A DNA stretch of 48,195 nucleotides from an uncultured Fidelibacterota bacterium. GTDB taxonomy: Bacteria; Fidelibacterota; Marinisomatia; Marinisomatales; TCS55. How positions within the stretch are numbered: position 1 is the stretch's first letter; every line of letters starts with the position of its first letter. The notes below the pieces were generated by a model, which saw only the letters and a program-made list of their open reading frames with translations, was not told the origin of the DNA and did not search any database. The stretch is from contig CAJVYU010000008.1 in assembly GCA_913009735.1 (NCBI GenBank), positions 1 through 48,195 on the forward strand. Reading direction: 5' to 3'. The position numbers and the translations under genes are program-made. This document shows, piece by piece, positions 9,199 to 18,635 of this stretch.

Positions 9199-9891
9199 AC
9201 CTTTTCAATATTTGTGAAATGTCCTTTTTGAATCGACTTTTTATCTGGCAGTCAAAATAAATAGAAGAATAATATTTTTAATAAAAAGATTGAAAAATAG
9301 TAAATTTAAGGATCAATTATTTTTAGATGAATCTTGTCGAAAATTAATCATTAAACATTTTATTACAATTTAATAATCTATTTCAATGAATAAATCATTA
9401 TTGGTCTTTCGACGAATTTGTAATTTTGTTCATTATCTTAACAATTTATAACACAAGTTAAATGCTATTTTTTAAGTAATTATGAACCTTTGTGTAAATT
9501 TAGATAAAAAGTTACAGAATATTTGTATTTTTTATTTGACAAAAAGCTACAAAAAGCATTCCCTAATAAGTATGCCTCTGTATCTTTTTGATATTCCGTA
9601 AATTAACTATTTTTTTATAACTATATTTTTAGCCAAATGAGTCCAAATATGTAAATTGTCTCACAATAAAACAATCAACACAACAAAAAAAGGCCAGCTC
9701 AATCGAACTGACCTTTTTAGACAATCTAATTTTGGAATTTTCCGGAACTTATCCCCCTGCGCTATGCTAAAACCAATGATTGTCGATCATTTTCCCCTTC
9801 CCTCGCCTCGGCAGGATAGCAGGAAAGTGTGTGTGTTCAAAACCTATGATATCACACTTATTTTTAAAAACGACCCGCTTGCGGCTAATCA
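9199..9891. other. 693-bp AT-rich intergenic region: terminator side plus long leader
   Basis: Separates the two giant genes. The high-coordinate end holds the 3' untranslated region and hairpin terminator of the 2528-residue gene. The remaining 480 bp or so, upstream of the fusion enzyme, is very AT-rich with many short T and A runs and presumably carries its promoter. I find no convincing gene, tRNA or repeat, and no box I would defend as a -10/-35 or a Bacteroidota-type TAnnTTTG promoter. Confidence 0.6.
9685..9718 (-). terminator. intrinsic terminator of the 2528-residue SGNH/Ig-repeat gene
   Basis: On the minus strand a nine-pair stem (GGTCAGTTC / GAGCTGGCC, two G-U pairs, loop GATT) is followed directly by seven T. 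Five A precede the stem, so it can also work weakly on the plus strand. It sits about 175 bases after the stop codon at 9892, leaving a long 3' untranslated tail. Confidence 0.85.
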
Positions 9892-12800
9892 CTAATGCAT
9901 CAGAATCATCCGTTTTATGCTATGAAATTTGCCTGCTGTGAATTTGTAATAATAAATTCCGGACGGTACAGAATTGCCAAAATCATTTCTGCCATCCCAT
10001 ATTACATTATAGAAACCCGCTTTTCGATTTTCATCAACTAACGTCCGCACTTTCTGACCCAGAATATTGAAAACTGAGAGTTGGACAAAACCGGATTTTG
10101 GCAGCACAAACCTGATCGTAGTCACCGGATTGAACGGATTCGGGTAATTCTGACTAATATTGAATTCATTCGGCACGGGGATATCTGCACGGACAGGTCC
10201 ATGGAGAGTCTTATTCCCATTCAAGTCAAGATCTTCGATCTTGTAATAATACCTGAGTCCCGCCGTTACGGTACGATCGACATATTCATATTGCCCGGAT
10301 TTGTGACTTCGTACAATCTGGCTGTTAATTTTTTCATAATCACCGGTTTTGAATCTGCTGCGATAAATGTTGAAGCCAATATTATCAACTTCCACTCGTG
10401 TAATCCAATCGACAGCAACCACCGGCAATCCATTTGCAATTTTTGAAGAAGCGGTCAATGATTCCAATTCGACCCTTGTTTTTACATTGAGAATCCACTG
10501 ATGAAAGGTTGTATCATAAGGATCGGCCACATAACCGATCACTTCATAATGCCCCAAAGAGTCCGCCGTGTAGCTATATTGAAATCCTTCCGCCACCCGC
10601 TGGCCGTCCACTTCCCAGAAATATGTCAGTTGATCATTATCCGGATCTTCTGCAGTCATTGAAAAATGGATGGTCGAATCCGGTTTTACGGAAAATTCCG
10701 CCTTTTCCGGTTGGAAAGCCGTGATCACCGGCAGTCGATTTTTGTTCTCAACAACGATTGTAGAGGTATCCCGGTCGGCTCCGCCTTTATTATCATAGAC
10801 TATGAATATGATTTTGTACGTTCCGGCCTGATCATAATCGGGTATCCACTTAAATTCACGCTGTGTGGAGGAAACAGAATCCAATACGGCTCCCCGGGGC
10901 GGATTAATGATTGAAAACGACAGGGGATCGCCGTCCGGATCCGATGCCTCGAGCGTAAACCGAACCATTTGTTTTTCCATAACCGTCACATCCGGTGCCA
11001 GTGCGGTAAAGGATGGCAGATTGTTATTGACGGCTTCAACAGAAAATGGAACGGGAGAATTTTGCAATCCGTAAGCCACCGCCATTGCCGTATTATTTCC
11101 GGGAGCGGGTCCCATGGTCCAATTGACACTTGCAATACCCGCACTATCTGTTTTAACAGGCTGCTCTTCTCCAAAAAAGCCGCCGCCGCCTGTTACAACA
11201 AATGTTACAGAATAATCGGAGACAGGATTATCGTAATGATCAACCACTTTGATCTGAATCGGAAATGGCAACATCGCCCCGACCGTTCCCATTTGCGGAT
11301 TTCCTGAGAATTTAATCATTTTCGCGGCAGAAGCGGATAGTGCCTGAATATGGAATGTAATCGGTGATCCATTTAAACTATCCGATACGGCATTTATCAA
11401 AATCTGGCCTGTCTGGTTCCCCAAACGTACTTTAGCAAATGCAAGGCCATCCACATTTGTATTTTGGTCCGCTTCCGTAATCAGTGTGGCATCCCCCTGC
11501 ACGACTTGAAAATGAACGGTCACTCCTTCCACGGAATTTCCATTCTGATCCGTAATCCGAACCACCATATTATCCGAAACGCTTCCGACCGTTTTATTCT
11601 GATTATCTCCGGATTCAAGCGTCATATTTGCGGGATTGCCTGAGACGCCGGTCGCAATAAATGTGACAGGCGATCCGCTCATGCCGTCGACTTCTGCATT
11701 CACGATATTTGAGCCCTCTTGAGGTCCCGGAATAAGAGTTGACGCCGCAATGCCATACGCATCACTTGCCACTTGACTATTCGTCATGTGTCCATTGCCA
11801 AGAACAATTTTAAACGTAACGTTTATGCCTTTTACGGGATTGTTATTTGAATCGGAGATATAAACTTTAAACGGCTGGGGCAAAAGTTTCCCGACAATTC
11901 CGGTCTGCTGATTACCCGACACATAACTCATTTGAGTTGTCGCTGCCGTTACACCTGTCTCCGTAAAGAAGACCGGACTTCCCAATAATCCCGGTGCTTC
12001 GGCCTGAATTTGATTTTCGCCCGCTTCATCACCTAAAATATAATGAACAAATGCATTTCCATTGCTATCGGACTTCACCGGTTGAGTTTCGATTATTATT
12101 CCGCCGCCCGATTTTACTGAAAAAACTACCTCCACGTTCGGAACAGGATTGTTAAAATCGTCCGTCACCTGAACGACAAGACTGTCCGCCAAAATAGTCC
12201 CCGCATTTCGAGTTTGCTGATCGCCTGAAATTCTTACAATTCGCTTCGCCTTACCAGGCACAAAAATGACATTTGCAGTCGTATTTAAGTTAATATTGTT
12301 GCTCTGATCTTTTGCGGAAATCACTTTTTTCTCCGCAGTAATCGAGGATAAAGTAGCCGTTGTTTGACCGTTTTCACCCGTTGGAGAACCCGGCCCATTC
12401 ACAAAATTATGAGACCCGGACACCTCGATGGACACAATCTTGCCGATCACCGGATTCATAAATCGATCAAACAATGTCACCGTAATTTTTGAGACAGAAC
12501 TCCCGTCAGCCGGAACCGGGCCGGTGGCCGTGATAACAGATTTATCCGGACTTGTAGGACCGGCCACGGCGGAAGCTGTGAACATTAGCGGCGAATTACT
12601 CAGCGGATTAACACCATTCGTAGAGGACACACGCAATTGGTTATTGTTGGATCCGGCTTTTGGACCAAGCTTCCATAAAATTTCAGCAATCCCATTGGTA
12701 TTGGTATTGACTATTTTTAAAGTATCTGTCGAATTCGCCAGAGAACCGCCGCCCGCTGTCACGGCAAATTCGACCGGTTGATTAGCCACGGGATTGCTGT

Positions 12801-15800
12801 ATTTGTCCGTGACTTTAACCTGAATTTTATTGACCACATTTTCGCCGACGACACCGGTTTGTTCATCACCGGCAAATTTTTCAATTTTAGTAGCATTACT
12901 CCCCAATGCCGTTTCTTCAAATGTCACAGGTGCATTGGTCAATTGACCGGGATCATATCCATTAGTGGCATAGGCTTTGACAACATTGTTATTTTCGCCG
13001 ATAGTTGGTCCCAATTTCAATTGAACAGAAGCAACGCCTTCCTCACTTGTAAACACAACGAGACTGTCGACACTGCCGTTTAATTTCCCGCCGCCGGCTT
13101 CCACCTTAAAAGTCACCGGATTATTGGCCACACCATTCCCATTGGCGTCCGTTATTTTTACCTTCAATGGATTGGGCAAAATTGACATAACGACGGCGCT
13201 TTGATGATTCCCCAACACATAAACCATTTCTTTACTTGCATATTTTGAAGAAGCCTTAAATTCGATGGGCGAATTATTCAGATCATTTTGGCCGTTTGTC
13301 GATGTTGCCCAGACAATATTGCTGTTCACGCCGGCGACCGGACCCAATTTTAAGGTTGCCTTAGCCAACCCAGTGCTGTCCGTTGCAATGGTGGCAATCA
13401 CATCGGATGATTCGATGAAAGTGCCGTCACCCTGCTTAATATGAAAGACAACCGGGTGATTTTTCACCGTATTGTTGTTTGCATCGGTTACTTTCACCAC
13501 GAAAGAATGCGGCAGTGTGTCATTCACAAACGCAATCTGGTCATTTCCGGAAACGTAAAGAATTTTTGCCGCATTTGCCGGGCTGCCTGAGGCGGTAAAA
13601 TAGAGGGGAGAGCCTTGTAATCCGGTACTTTCTACTTTCACTTTATTGTTATCCGTTCCTGCCAAAGGCCCCAGTTTAAGCCGCACAGACGCCGTGCCAC
13701 TCGTACCGGTAGTATCCCAAATCATTGTGCCGCCTTGTTCAAATTCACCGCCGCCTTCCGTTACAGTGAAAAGAACCGGCTGCCCGGCTACCGCGTTACC
13801 GTACTGATCGGTCACGGTGACCACAAAAGGATCCTGCAGAAGCTGGGAAACAGTTCCCGATTTTTTGTCTCCGGATGTTTTAGAAAGAACTTTTGCCGCA
13901 CCGGCGATCCCGGTTTCCGTAAATACGACAGGAGACCCGGATAATCCTGCGGCACGCGCCTCAATTGTATAAACACCGGCATGTGTACCAAGTACAAAAG
14001 TTGTCAAGGCAATTCCGTTAGAATCTGTGACAACCGGCTGTTGACCGACAACGGCACCATCTCCCTTTGTGACCACAAATGTTACAGAAACATTAATTAC
14101 AGGATCCCCTTGATTATCCGTAACCTTTACTTTCAGCGGATTTGGCAATTGCTGTGCCACTATTGCCGTCTGGTTATTACCGGATTCATAGGCAACCGTG
14201 GAAGCAACTCCGGAAGTAGCGGTCGCTGTAAAAACAATTGGCGATCCAGAAAGCGTATCGGCCTGAGCTTCAACTTTATTTGTGGCGGTTGTTAAACTCA
14301 ATGTTAATATAGTTGATGCAAGTCCGTTTACATCCGTCATTACAGGCTGTGTATTCGACAACGTTCCATCGCCCTGTGTAACAACAAATGTGACGGGATA
14401 ATTGGGAATCGGATTTCCATATTTATCAGCAACCTTCACAACGAAAGGATTGGCTAACGCTTTGCCGCCTGCACCGGATTGAGGTGAGCCCGAAATGTAG
14501 ACGATATTTTTTGGAGCACTGACTACGCCCGTCGCTTGAAAACTAACTGATGAATTTGGAATAGAAGGGCTTGTAGCATTAATAATATTTATTCCGGCTA
14601 TGGTACCCAGAATAAAGTTAACTGCAACTTGCCCACTTGCATCTGTAAAAAAGCCCTGTGCACCTTCCGTGCCTGAGGGTACGTAATTCGGATCTTTCGT
14701 GATTAGTAATTTATCAAGTTTTGTTCCCGGATCTCTCTCTTTTACATATAACTTATGCGAGCCAGCAGATAAATAAAAAATAGCAGGATCATATTGAGGA
14801 TGGCCGGTATTTCCTGTGCCTCTATCTGAAACTGCATCCCATTCCCAATCATTGCCATAAATGCCTTGCATTGTATCCCACAATTTATCTGGACCAGAAT
14901 CAACAGAAATAAAGAAAGAATCGCTATACCCATCGACTGCAATCACCCGACCCCAAATTATATAATCTCCGGCTTCTGGCACTGTGAAATTATATTCTGC
15001 AACCCCATCTCCGCTGGAGCCATTAGGCACATAAATATAATTACCTCCGGATGCAAGTGAATCATGAGCTATTGTCATTGGCACAGTTAAAGAACCGTAT
15101 TCTGCTTCAATTCGTATGTTTCCATCATCTGGAACAGATTGAACTATTTTCCCATTTCCCTGAGCGACAGAAAAATTTACCGGAACATCTTGAACGGGAT
15201 TCCCATTTTCATCGGAAAGGCGAACAACAAATGGTTTTTGTAAAGTTTTGCCAACGGTATCAACTTGAGCATTGCCGCTCACATATTCTATATTACTAGG
15301 TCCACCTATTGCCGTCACTTCCTGGAATTCATCAATATTATTATTTTCACCCCCATTCAACATAACTCCGGCATAAGTTGGCGACCAACTGACTAAAGGC
15401 GCTGTAACCGTCGCATCCTTATTATTATTAATATAGCAATCAAATATATAATTATTCGCATTTTTGCTTATGACGACCTTAAATACATCTCCGGCAACAG
15501 GATCCGGTAATGCACTATTAGCTGAACTCACGAAACTACCGGGCGCACCGTTTACAACCGTCCAGAGATAGATCTTGTTAATATCCGTCCTCCGCCAGAT
15601 CATATATCCATTCGCGTCAGGAGAAGGAGAATCGAGCAATAAAGTGATGGCCCCATTGTTGATTCCGATTGAATCGGCGTTTGTCCCCCATTTAACTGAA
15701 ACTTCAAACGGGTCTTTTCGCGCTGTGAAAACAGCCATAAAACCCCAGATATTGTCGTTTGTGCTTGTATTGGCCAATTCGCCGTTTTGAATGGCAAATT

Positions 15801-17478
15801 CGGGGTCATAAACCCAATTAGGACCAATGGCTGAACGATTGAAATTATCCACAAAAACAGAGGCAGAAACAGTAGCCGCACTGACTACATTTGAGATACC
15901 GGATGTATTGGGTACTTCATCCAGTACTTTTATCGCAAAGTAATAAGTGGTAGCCGGAGTTAAACCGGTTACAGTAAATGTCTCGGCTGTTCCCGGATCG
16001 GAAGGTGAGGGTGGATTATTGACTAAAGTGGCTGCACTGAAATTTGCTTCGGTAATGGGTGCGGTGGAATAACGAATTTCATAACTCGATGCTTTTCCTG
16101 TATTGCCATCATCTCCTGTGGCCGTCCAGGTTAACACGACTGAAGGAGATGTTGTACTGGTCGCGACTAAATCCGTTATTGGATTTGGCGCGACATTATC
16201 TACACTATATATAAGATTAAAATCGGTTATTGTATTATTATATTGACCCCGTGTCAGTATTCCGGCGTATTGAGTAGAACTGTTTCCCTCAAATTTACTG
16301 GGGTCGGTGGCGGTACCGTCCAAATTGCCGTTCACATAGCATTCAAAGTGATGACCACCCCCATCCGTGGATATCTTTACACTAAAAACATCCCCAGCAA
16401 CCATGCCAGAATAGGTTCCGGGGAAACTTCCCAAATCACTTTGAGGCTGCCCATTAACAATTGTCCAAAGATTGATATCCCCGGATTGTCTTTTAATGAC
16501 TAAATAACCATTGGCGTTTGCCGTTGATGTATCCAGCATTACAGCCACTCCGGCCTCACCAATTCCTGTGGCATCCGCGCCGGTGCCCCACTTTACTTTT
16601 ACCTCTGTCGGATTCGTCATCGCAATATAAGTTGCAAGATTATTCCAATTATCCAGGGGGTTATTATTTTTTAATTCTCCATTTACAATGGAATAATTCC
16701 CTGGAGTTTCCCATGTGATACCGAGATTTGTTCTATTGAAATTATCCGTTACCAAGGAACCACCTTTATTAATAACGTTTAGAATTGCATTTAGAAAAAC
16801 CTGAGCCATAATATGATAACCATCATCATTCGGATGAAAGCCATCGGCTGACATTAAAGTCGAAGCCCAATTCGGCTGCGCGCTAAACACCTCATTATTC
16901 CCCACATAATAAATATTGTAGCCTATTGATAATTTATTATAAAAAATTTCTTTGATTCTTGCATTCAAATCAGTTACTTTTTGATTTCTTATAGCATCTA
17001 TTTGCGGGATAACACTTGAAAAAAGTATAAAGGTGTTGCTGTTGAAATTATGTATCTTATCAAGAATACTTTCGATAGCGGAAATTGTTACGGAATTATC
17101 TTCTGAAGGAATATTATTTGTTCCAATATGTAAAAGTACAATGTCCGGCTGATAGGTACTCAGCCAATTTAAAATAGTATCATTAATAGCTTCAGCAGTG
17201 GCTCCATCAATGCCTTCGTGATTGGGGTCCGGCGATATTCCGTCATTATAACTGCCCACAAAATCAAATGACACGGCATTATTATTGAGTAAAGAATATA
17301 GATCGTCTCTATATCCCCCGGTTCCGGCCGAAGAGCCCGTACCTTCGGTAATTGAATCCCCCAATGGCATAATTTTCCATGTCTGGGCAAAACTATTTTT
17401 TGTCATAAAAAGGGTTAAAAAAACCGGAATAATAAAGAATATACTTAAAGTCCTTAAAAAATTATTTTGGTTTTTCAT
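9892..17478 (-). CDS. giant secreted SGNH hydrolase with Ig-like repeat stalk and T9SS sorting domain
   Basis: 2528 residues. Signal peptide (1-31, NSFAQ). SGNH hydrolase (about 35-232) with all blocks: GDSIT (Ser42), GTNN 119-122, DGFH (Asp212, His215). Two concanavalin-like domains (about 240-425 and 540-722, both starting DNFNR) flank a fibronectin III domain (about 430-535). Then come twelve Ig-like repeats (about 728-2150), mostly starting with a variant of YVSGNxQ and ending SPVxFxxTG; the eighth (about 1645-1745) looks like an invasin Big_1 domain. The first repeat is interrupted by a carbohydrate-binding-like sandwich (about 786-930, starting IRIEAEYGS). Two cadherin/PKD-like domains (about 2155-2335), a fibronectin-like domain and a type A sorting domain (about 2440-2528, NYPNPFNPVTTIRF) follow. 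It probably acts as a long surface stalk carrying an esterase head. It is supported by GGAG six bases before the ATG and by a downstream terminator. Confidence 0.92.
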   Translation of the reverse strand: MKNQNNFLRTLSIFFIIPVFLTLFMTKNSFAQTWKIMPLGDSITEGTGSSAGTGGYRDDLYSLLNNNAVSFDFVGSYNDGISPDPNHEGIDGATAEAINDTILNWLSTYQPDIVLLHIGTNNIPSEDNSVTISAIESILDKIHNFNSNTFILFSSVIPQIDAIRNQKVTDLNARIKEIFYNKLSIGYNIYYVGNNEVFSAQPNWASTLMSADGFHPNDDGYHIMAQVFLNAILNVINKGGSLVTDNFNRTNLGITWETPGNYSIVNGELKNNNPLDNWNNLATYIAMTNPTEVKVKWGTGADATGIGEAGVAVMLDTSTANANGYLVIKRQSGDINLWTIVNGQPQSDLGSFPGTYSGMVAGDVFSVKISTDGGGHHFECYVNGNLDGTATDPSKFEGNSSTQYAGILTRGQYNNTITDFNLIYSVDNVAPNPITDLVATSTTSPSVVLTWTATGDDGNTGKASSYEIRYSTAPITEANFSAATLVNNPPSPSDPGTAETFTVTGLTPATTYYFAIKVLDEVPNTSGISNVVSAATVSASVFVDNFNRSAIGPNWVYDPEFAIQNGELANTSTNDNIWGFMAVFTARKDPFEVSVKWGTNADSIGINNGAITLLLDSPSPDANGYMIWRRTDINKIYLWTVVNGAPGSFVSSANSALPDPVAGDVFKVVISKNANNYIFDCYINNNKDATVTAPLVSWSPTYAGVMLNGGENNNIDEFQEVTAIGGPSNIEYVSGNAQVDTVGKTLQKPFVVRLSDENGNPVQDVPVNFSVAQGNGKIVQSVPDDGNIRIEAEYGSLTVPMTIAHDSLASGGNYIYVPNGSSGDGVAEYNFTVPEAGDYIIWGRVIAVDGYSDSFFISVDSGPDKLWDTMQGIYGNDWEWDAVSDRGTGNTGHPQYDPAIFYLSAGSHKLYVKERDPGTKLDKLLITKDPNYVPSGTEGAQGFFTDASGQVAVNFILGTIAGINIINATSPSIPNSSVSFQATGVVSAPKNIVYISGSPQSGAGGKALANPFVVKVADKYGNPIPNYPVTFVVTQGDGTLSNTQPVMTDVNGLASTILTLSLTTATNKVEAQADTLSGSPIVFTATATSGVASTVAYESGNNQTAIVAQQLPNPLKVKVTDNQGDPVINVSVTFVVTKGDGAVVGQQPVVTDSNGIALTTFVLGTHAGVYTIEARAAGLSGSPVVFTETGIAGAAKVLSKTSGDKKSGTVSQLLQDPFVVTVTDQYGNAVAGQPVLFTVTEGGGEFEQGGTMIWDTTGTSGTASVRLKLGPLAGTDNNKVKVESTGLQGSPLYFTASGSPANAAKILYVSGNDQIAFVNDTLPHSFVVKVTDANNNTVKNHPVVFHIKQGDGTFIESSDVIATIATDSTGLAKATLKLGPVAGVNSNIVWATSTNGQNDLNNSPIEFKASSKYASKEMVYVLGNHQSAVVMSILPNPLKVKITDANGNGVANNPVTFKVEAGGGKLNGSVDSLVVFTSEEGVASVQLKLGPTIGENNNVVKAYATNGYDPGQLTNAPVTFEETALGSNATKIEKFAGDEQTGVVGENVVNKIQVKVTDKYSNPVANQPVEFAVTAGGGSLANSTDTLKIVNTNTNGIAEILWKLGPKAGSNNNQLRVSSTNGVNPLSNSPLMFTASAVAGPTSPDKSVITATGPVPADGSSVSKITVTLFDRFMNPVIGKIVSIEVSGSHNFVNGPGSPTGENGQTTATLSSITAEKKVISAKDQSNNINLNTTANVIFVPGKAKRIVRISGDQQTRNAGTILADSLVVQVTDDFNNPVPNVEVVFSVKSGGGIIIETQPVKSDSNGNAFVHYILGDEAGENQIQAEAPGLLGSPVFFTETGVTAATTQMSYVSGNQQTGIVGKLLPQPFKVYISDSNNNPVKGINVTFKIVLGNGHMTNSQVASDAYGIAASTLIPGPQEGSNIVNAEVDGMSGSPVTFIATGVSGNPANMTLESGDNQNKTVGSVSDNMVVRITDQNGNSVEGVTVHFQVVQGDATLITEADQNTNVDGLAFAKVRLGNQTGQILINAVSDSLNGSPITFHIQALSASAAKMIKFSGNPQMGTVGAMLPFPIQIKVVDHYDNPVSDYSVTFVVTGGGGFFGEEQPVKTDSAGIASVNWTMGPAPGNNTAMAVAYGLQNSPVPFSVEAVNNNLPSFTALAPDVTVMEKQMVRFTLEASDPDGDPLSFSIINPPRGAVLDSVSSTQREFKWIPDYDQAGTYKIIFIVYDNKGGADRDTSTIVVENKNRLPVITAFQPEKAEFSVKPDSTIHFSMTAEDPDNDQLTYFWEVDGQRVAEGFQYSYTADSLGHYEVIGYVADPYDTTFHQWILNVKTRVELESLTASSKIANGLPVVAVDWITRVEVDNIGFNIYRSRFKTGDYEKINSQIVRSHKSGQYEYVDRTVTAGLRYYYKIEDLDLNGNKTLHGPVRADIPVPNEFNISQNYPNPFNPVTTIRFVLPKSGFVQLSVFNILGQKVRTLVDENRKAGFYNVIWDGRNDFGNSVPSGIYYYKFTAGKFHSIKRMILMH

Positions 17479-17837
17479 CTTTATCTCCGTAATTTTAATA
17501 AATGAAAAATATCTTTATCCTAAAAACGATGTCCGTTCTGTAACATCACTTCAAACATTATGCCAAAGGAAATGTATTATAAATTCTTATTATTGCACAA
17601 ATTATGTTTTTATATCCTGATTCCAACCTCTGTTTATTTGTATATATTCTGTACAGTGTTTTAAAATCAAACATTTTCGAATTGACAATATCTTTTTGGA
17701 TAGTTCTTTGACTTTATTTTCGTCAGATGGGAGGATTTTCTCCAAAGTGGCGGCCTGGAGAGCAATGGCGGGGATTGGGCTGATTTTTTAACGCAAAGGC
17801 AAGCGATGTTTCTCGGTTTTGCGGACAAAATCTGTTG
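17479..17837. other. 359-bp intergenic gap between polysaccharide locus and secreted-protein region
   Basis: Apart from the ribosome binding site I see no gene. The half near 17838 is relatively GC-rich and looks like old coding or 3' untranslated sequence; the half near 17479 is AT-rich and probably carries the promoter of the 2528-residue gene. A TATAAT-like box (17576-17581, minus strand) has no acceptable -35 partner. No clear terminator was found after the 108-residue membrane gene. Confidence 0.55.
17485..17488 (-). promoter_or_regulatory. ribosome binding site of the 2528-residue gene
   Basis: GGAG followed by six bases (ATAAAG) and the ATG at 17478-17476 on the minus strand. It fixes the start. 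Confidence 0.75.
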
Positions 17838-18164
17838 TTAAGCAACGGCAGAAAATAGAAGCCCCAGAAATAAAATAGAGACTATTAAGATTGTAACTAA
17901 CAGAAACGTTAGCACACGGTTTATGACTTCCCCCCCTTTTTCTCCGAGCTTATTCTTGACATATTTGGTCAGCGATACATAATAAATAAATAAAATAATG
18001 ACCACCGGCAGACAGGTCACTAAGTAAATACCGATGGTTACAGCGTGTGCTTTGAGAGGCAATGCCTCTCTAATGACAGCCGTTGTCACAAATGCCCCTA
18101 ATAATAAACCCAGGAGAAAAACAGAAAATACAAAGGTAATTTTTTTAGTACTCAATTTTCTCAC
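17838..18164 (-). CDS. small three-helix membrane protein, function unknown
   Basis: 108 residues with three hydrophobic stretches (about 10-30, 40-62 and 83-106) and a short lysine-rich loop between the second and third (YVKNKLGEKGG). I do not recognise a family. It is the last gene of the long co-directional array and lies 18 bp after the 150-residue anchored protein, so the two probably share a transcript. The start is uncertain: the GTG at 18164 overlaps an AGGTGAG that could instead serve as the binding site for a TTG three codons later. Confidence 0.6.
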   Translation of the reverse strand: MRKLSTKKITFVFSVFLLGLLLGAFVTTAVIREALPLKAHAVTIGIYLVTCLPVVIILFIYYVSLTKYVKNKLGEKGGEVINRVLTFLLVTILIVSILFLGLLFSAVA

Positions 18165-18182
18165 CTAATGTTAATATGAAAA

Positions 18183-18635
18183 CTAATTTTGACTGACATT
18201 CTTTAATAATTCCAATAGATTTTCCAGTTCCCGATACGTTAGTCTCCTGTCTTTTAAATCCGACATAACGGCTCTGGATATTTTTCTATAATCTGAGTTT
18301 GAAATCCGGTGATCAGCGGCGGCGTTTGTGAATTGATCCAGGATTGGCACAATCTTCTTTTGATTGTTTGTCCAATAACCGTCGGGAAATGATTCAAAAA
18401 CATCTTCCATAACATTGCCAACCACATAATTGGCTGATTCATTTATTAACGTATCTTTATTAATAATAAACAATAAAACTAAGATAAAAACAAAGAACCA
18501 AACAGAACCCAATCCAACCAATAACCCTCTCCAAAAACCGGAACGGCGAGCCGCTTTTTTTTCCATTTTTAGAAGTTTTTCAAAATCCTCTGATTTATGA
18601 GAATTTTCCTGATCGGTTAATTCATTTTTATTCAT
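18183..18635 (-). CDS. single-pass membrane protein, function unknown
   Basis: 150 residues: a charged cytoplasmic head (about 1-35, lysine/arginine-rich KMEKKAARR), one transmembrane helix (about 38-60) and a probably helical extracytoplasmic part ending LTYRELENLLELLKNVSQN. No family recognised. Its ATG overlaps the stop of the upstream acyltransferase (ATGA, 18632-18635), which indicates translational coupling. A GAAGGA-type site lies just upstream. With the 108-residue protein it may form a small membrane accessory pair, but nothing in the sequence shows for what. Confidence 0.7.
   Translation of the reverse strand: MNKNELTDQENSHKSEDFEKLLKMEKKAARRSGFWRGLLVGLGSVWFFVFILVLLFIINKDTLINESANYVVGNVMEDVFESFPDGYWTNNQKKIVPILDQFTNAAADHRISNSDYRKISRAVMSDLKDRRLTYRELENLLELLKNVSQN

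Noticed and set aside
9775-9791. Inverted repeat AATGAT / ATCATT as an operator or terminator
   Set aside because: Six AT-rich pairs, no T tract, and it lies in a 3' untranslated region; too weak to call.
9829-9838. GT dinucleotide run as a phase-variable tract
   Set aside because: Only about four or five units, outside any gene or recognisable promoter.
12000-16000. Possible tandem DNA repeat or CRISPR-like array
   Set aside because: The periodicity is only at protein level (Ig-like repeats of about 95-110 residues); the DNA copies are strongly diverged and there are no short exact direct repeats.
9892-17478. Many open frames on both strands inside the giant genes, for example on the plus strand near 10081-10446 and 10969-11307
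   Set aside because: They lie wholly within well-supported protein-coding sequence of another frame, show no family motifs and have no ribosome sites.
17576-17581. TATAAT box on the minus strand upstream of the 2528-residue gene
   Set aside because: No -35-like element at 16-18 bp spacing, and such hexamers are expected by chance in AT-rich DNA.
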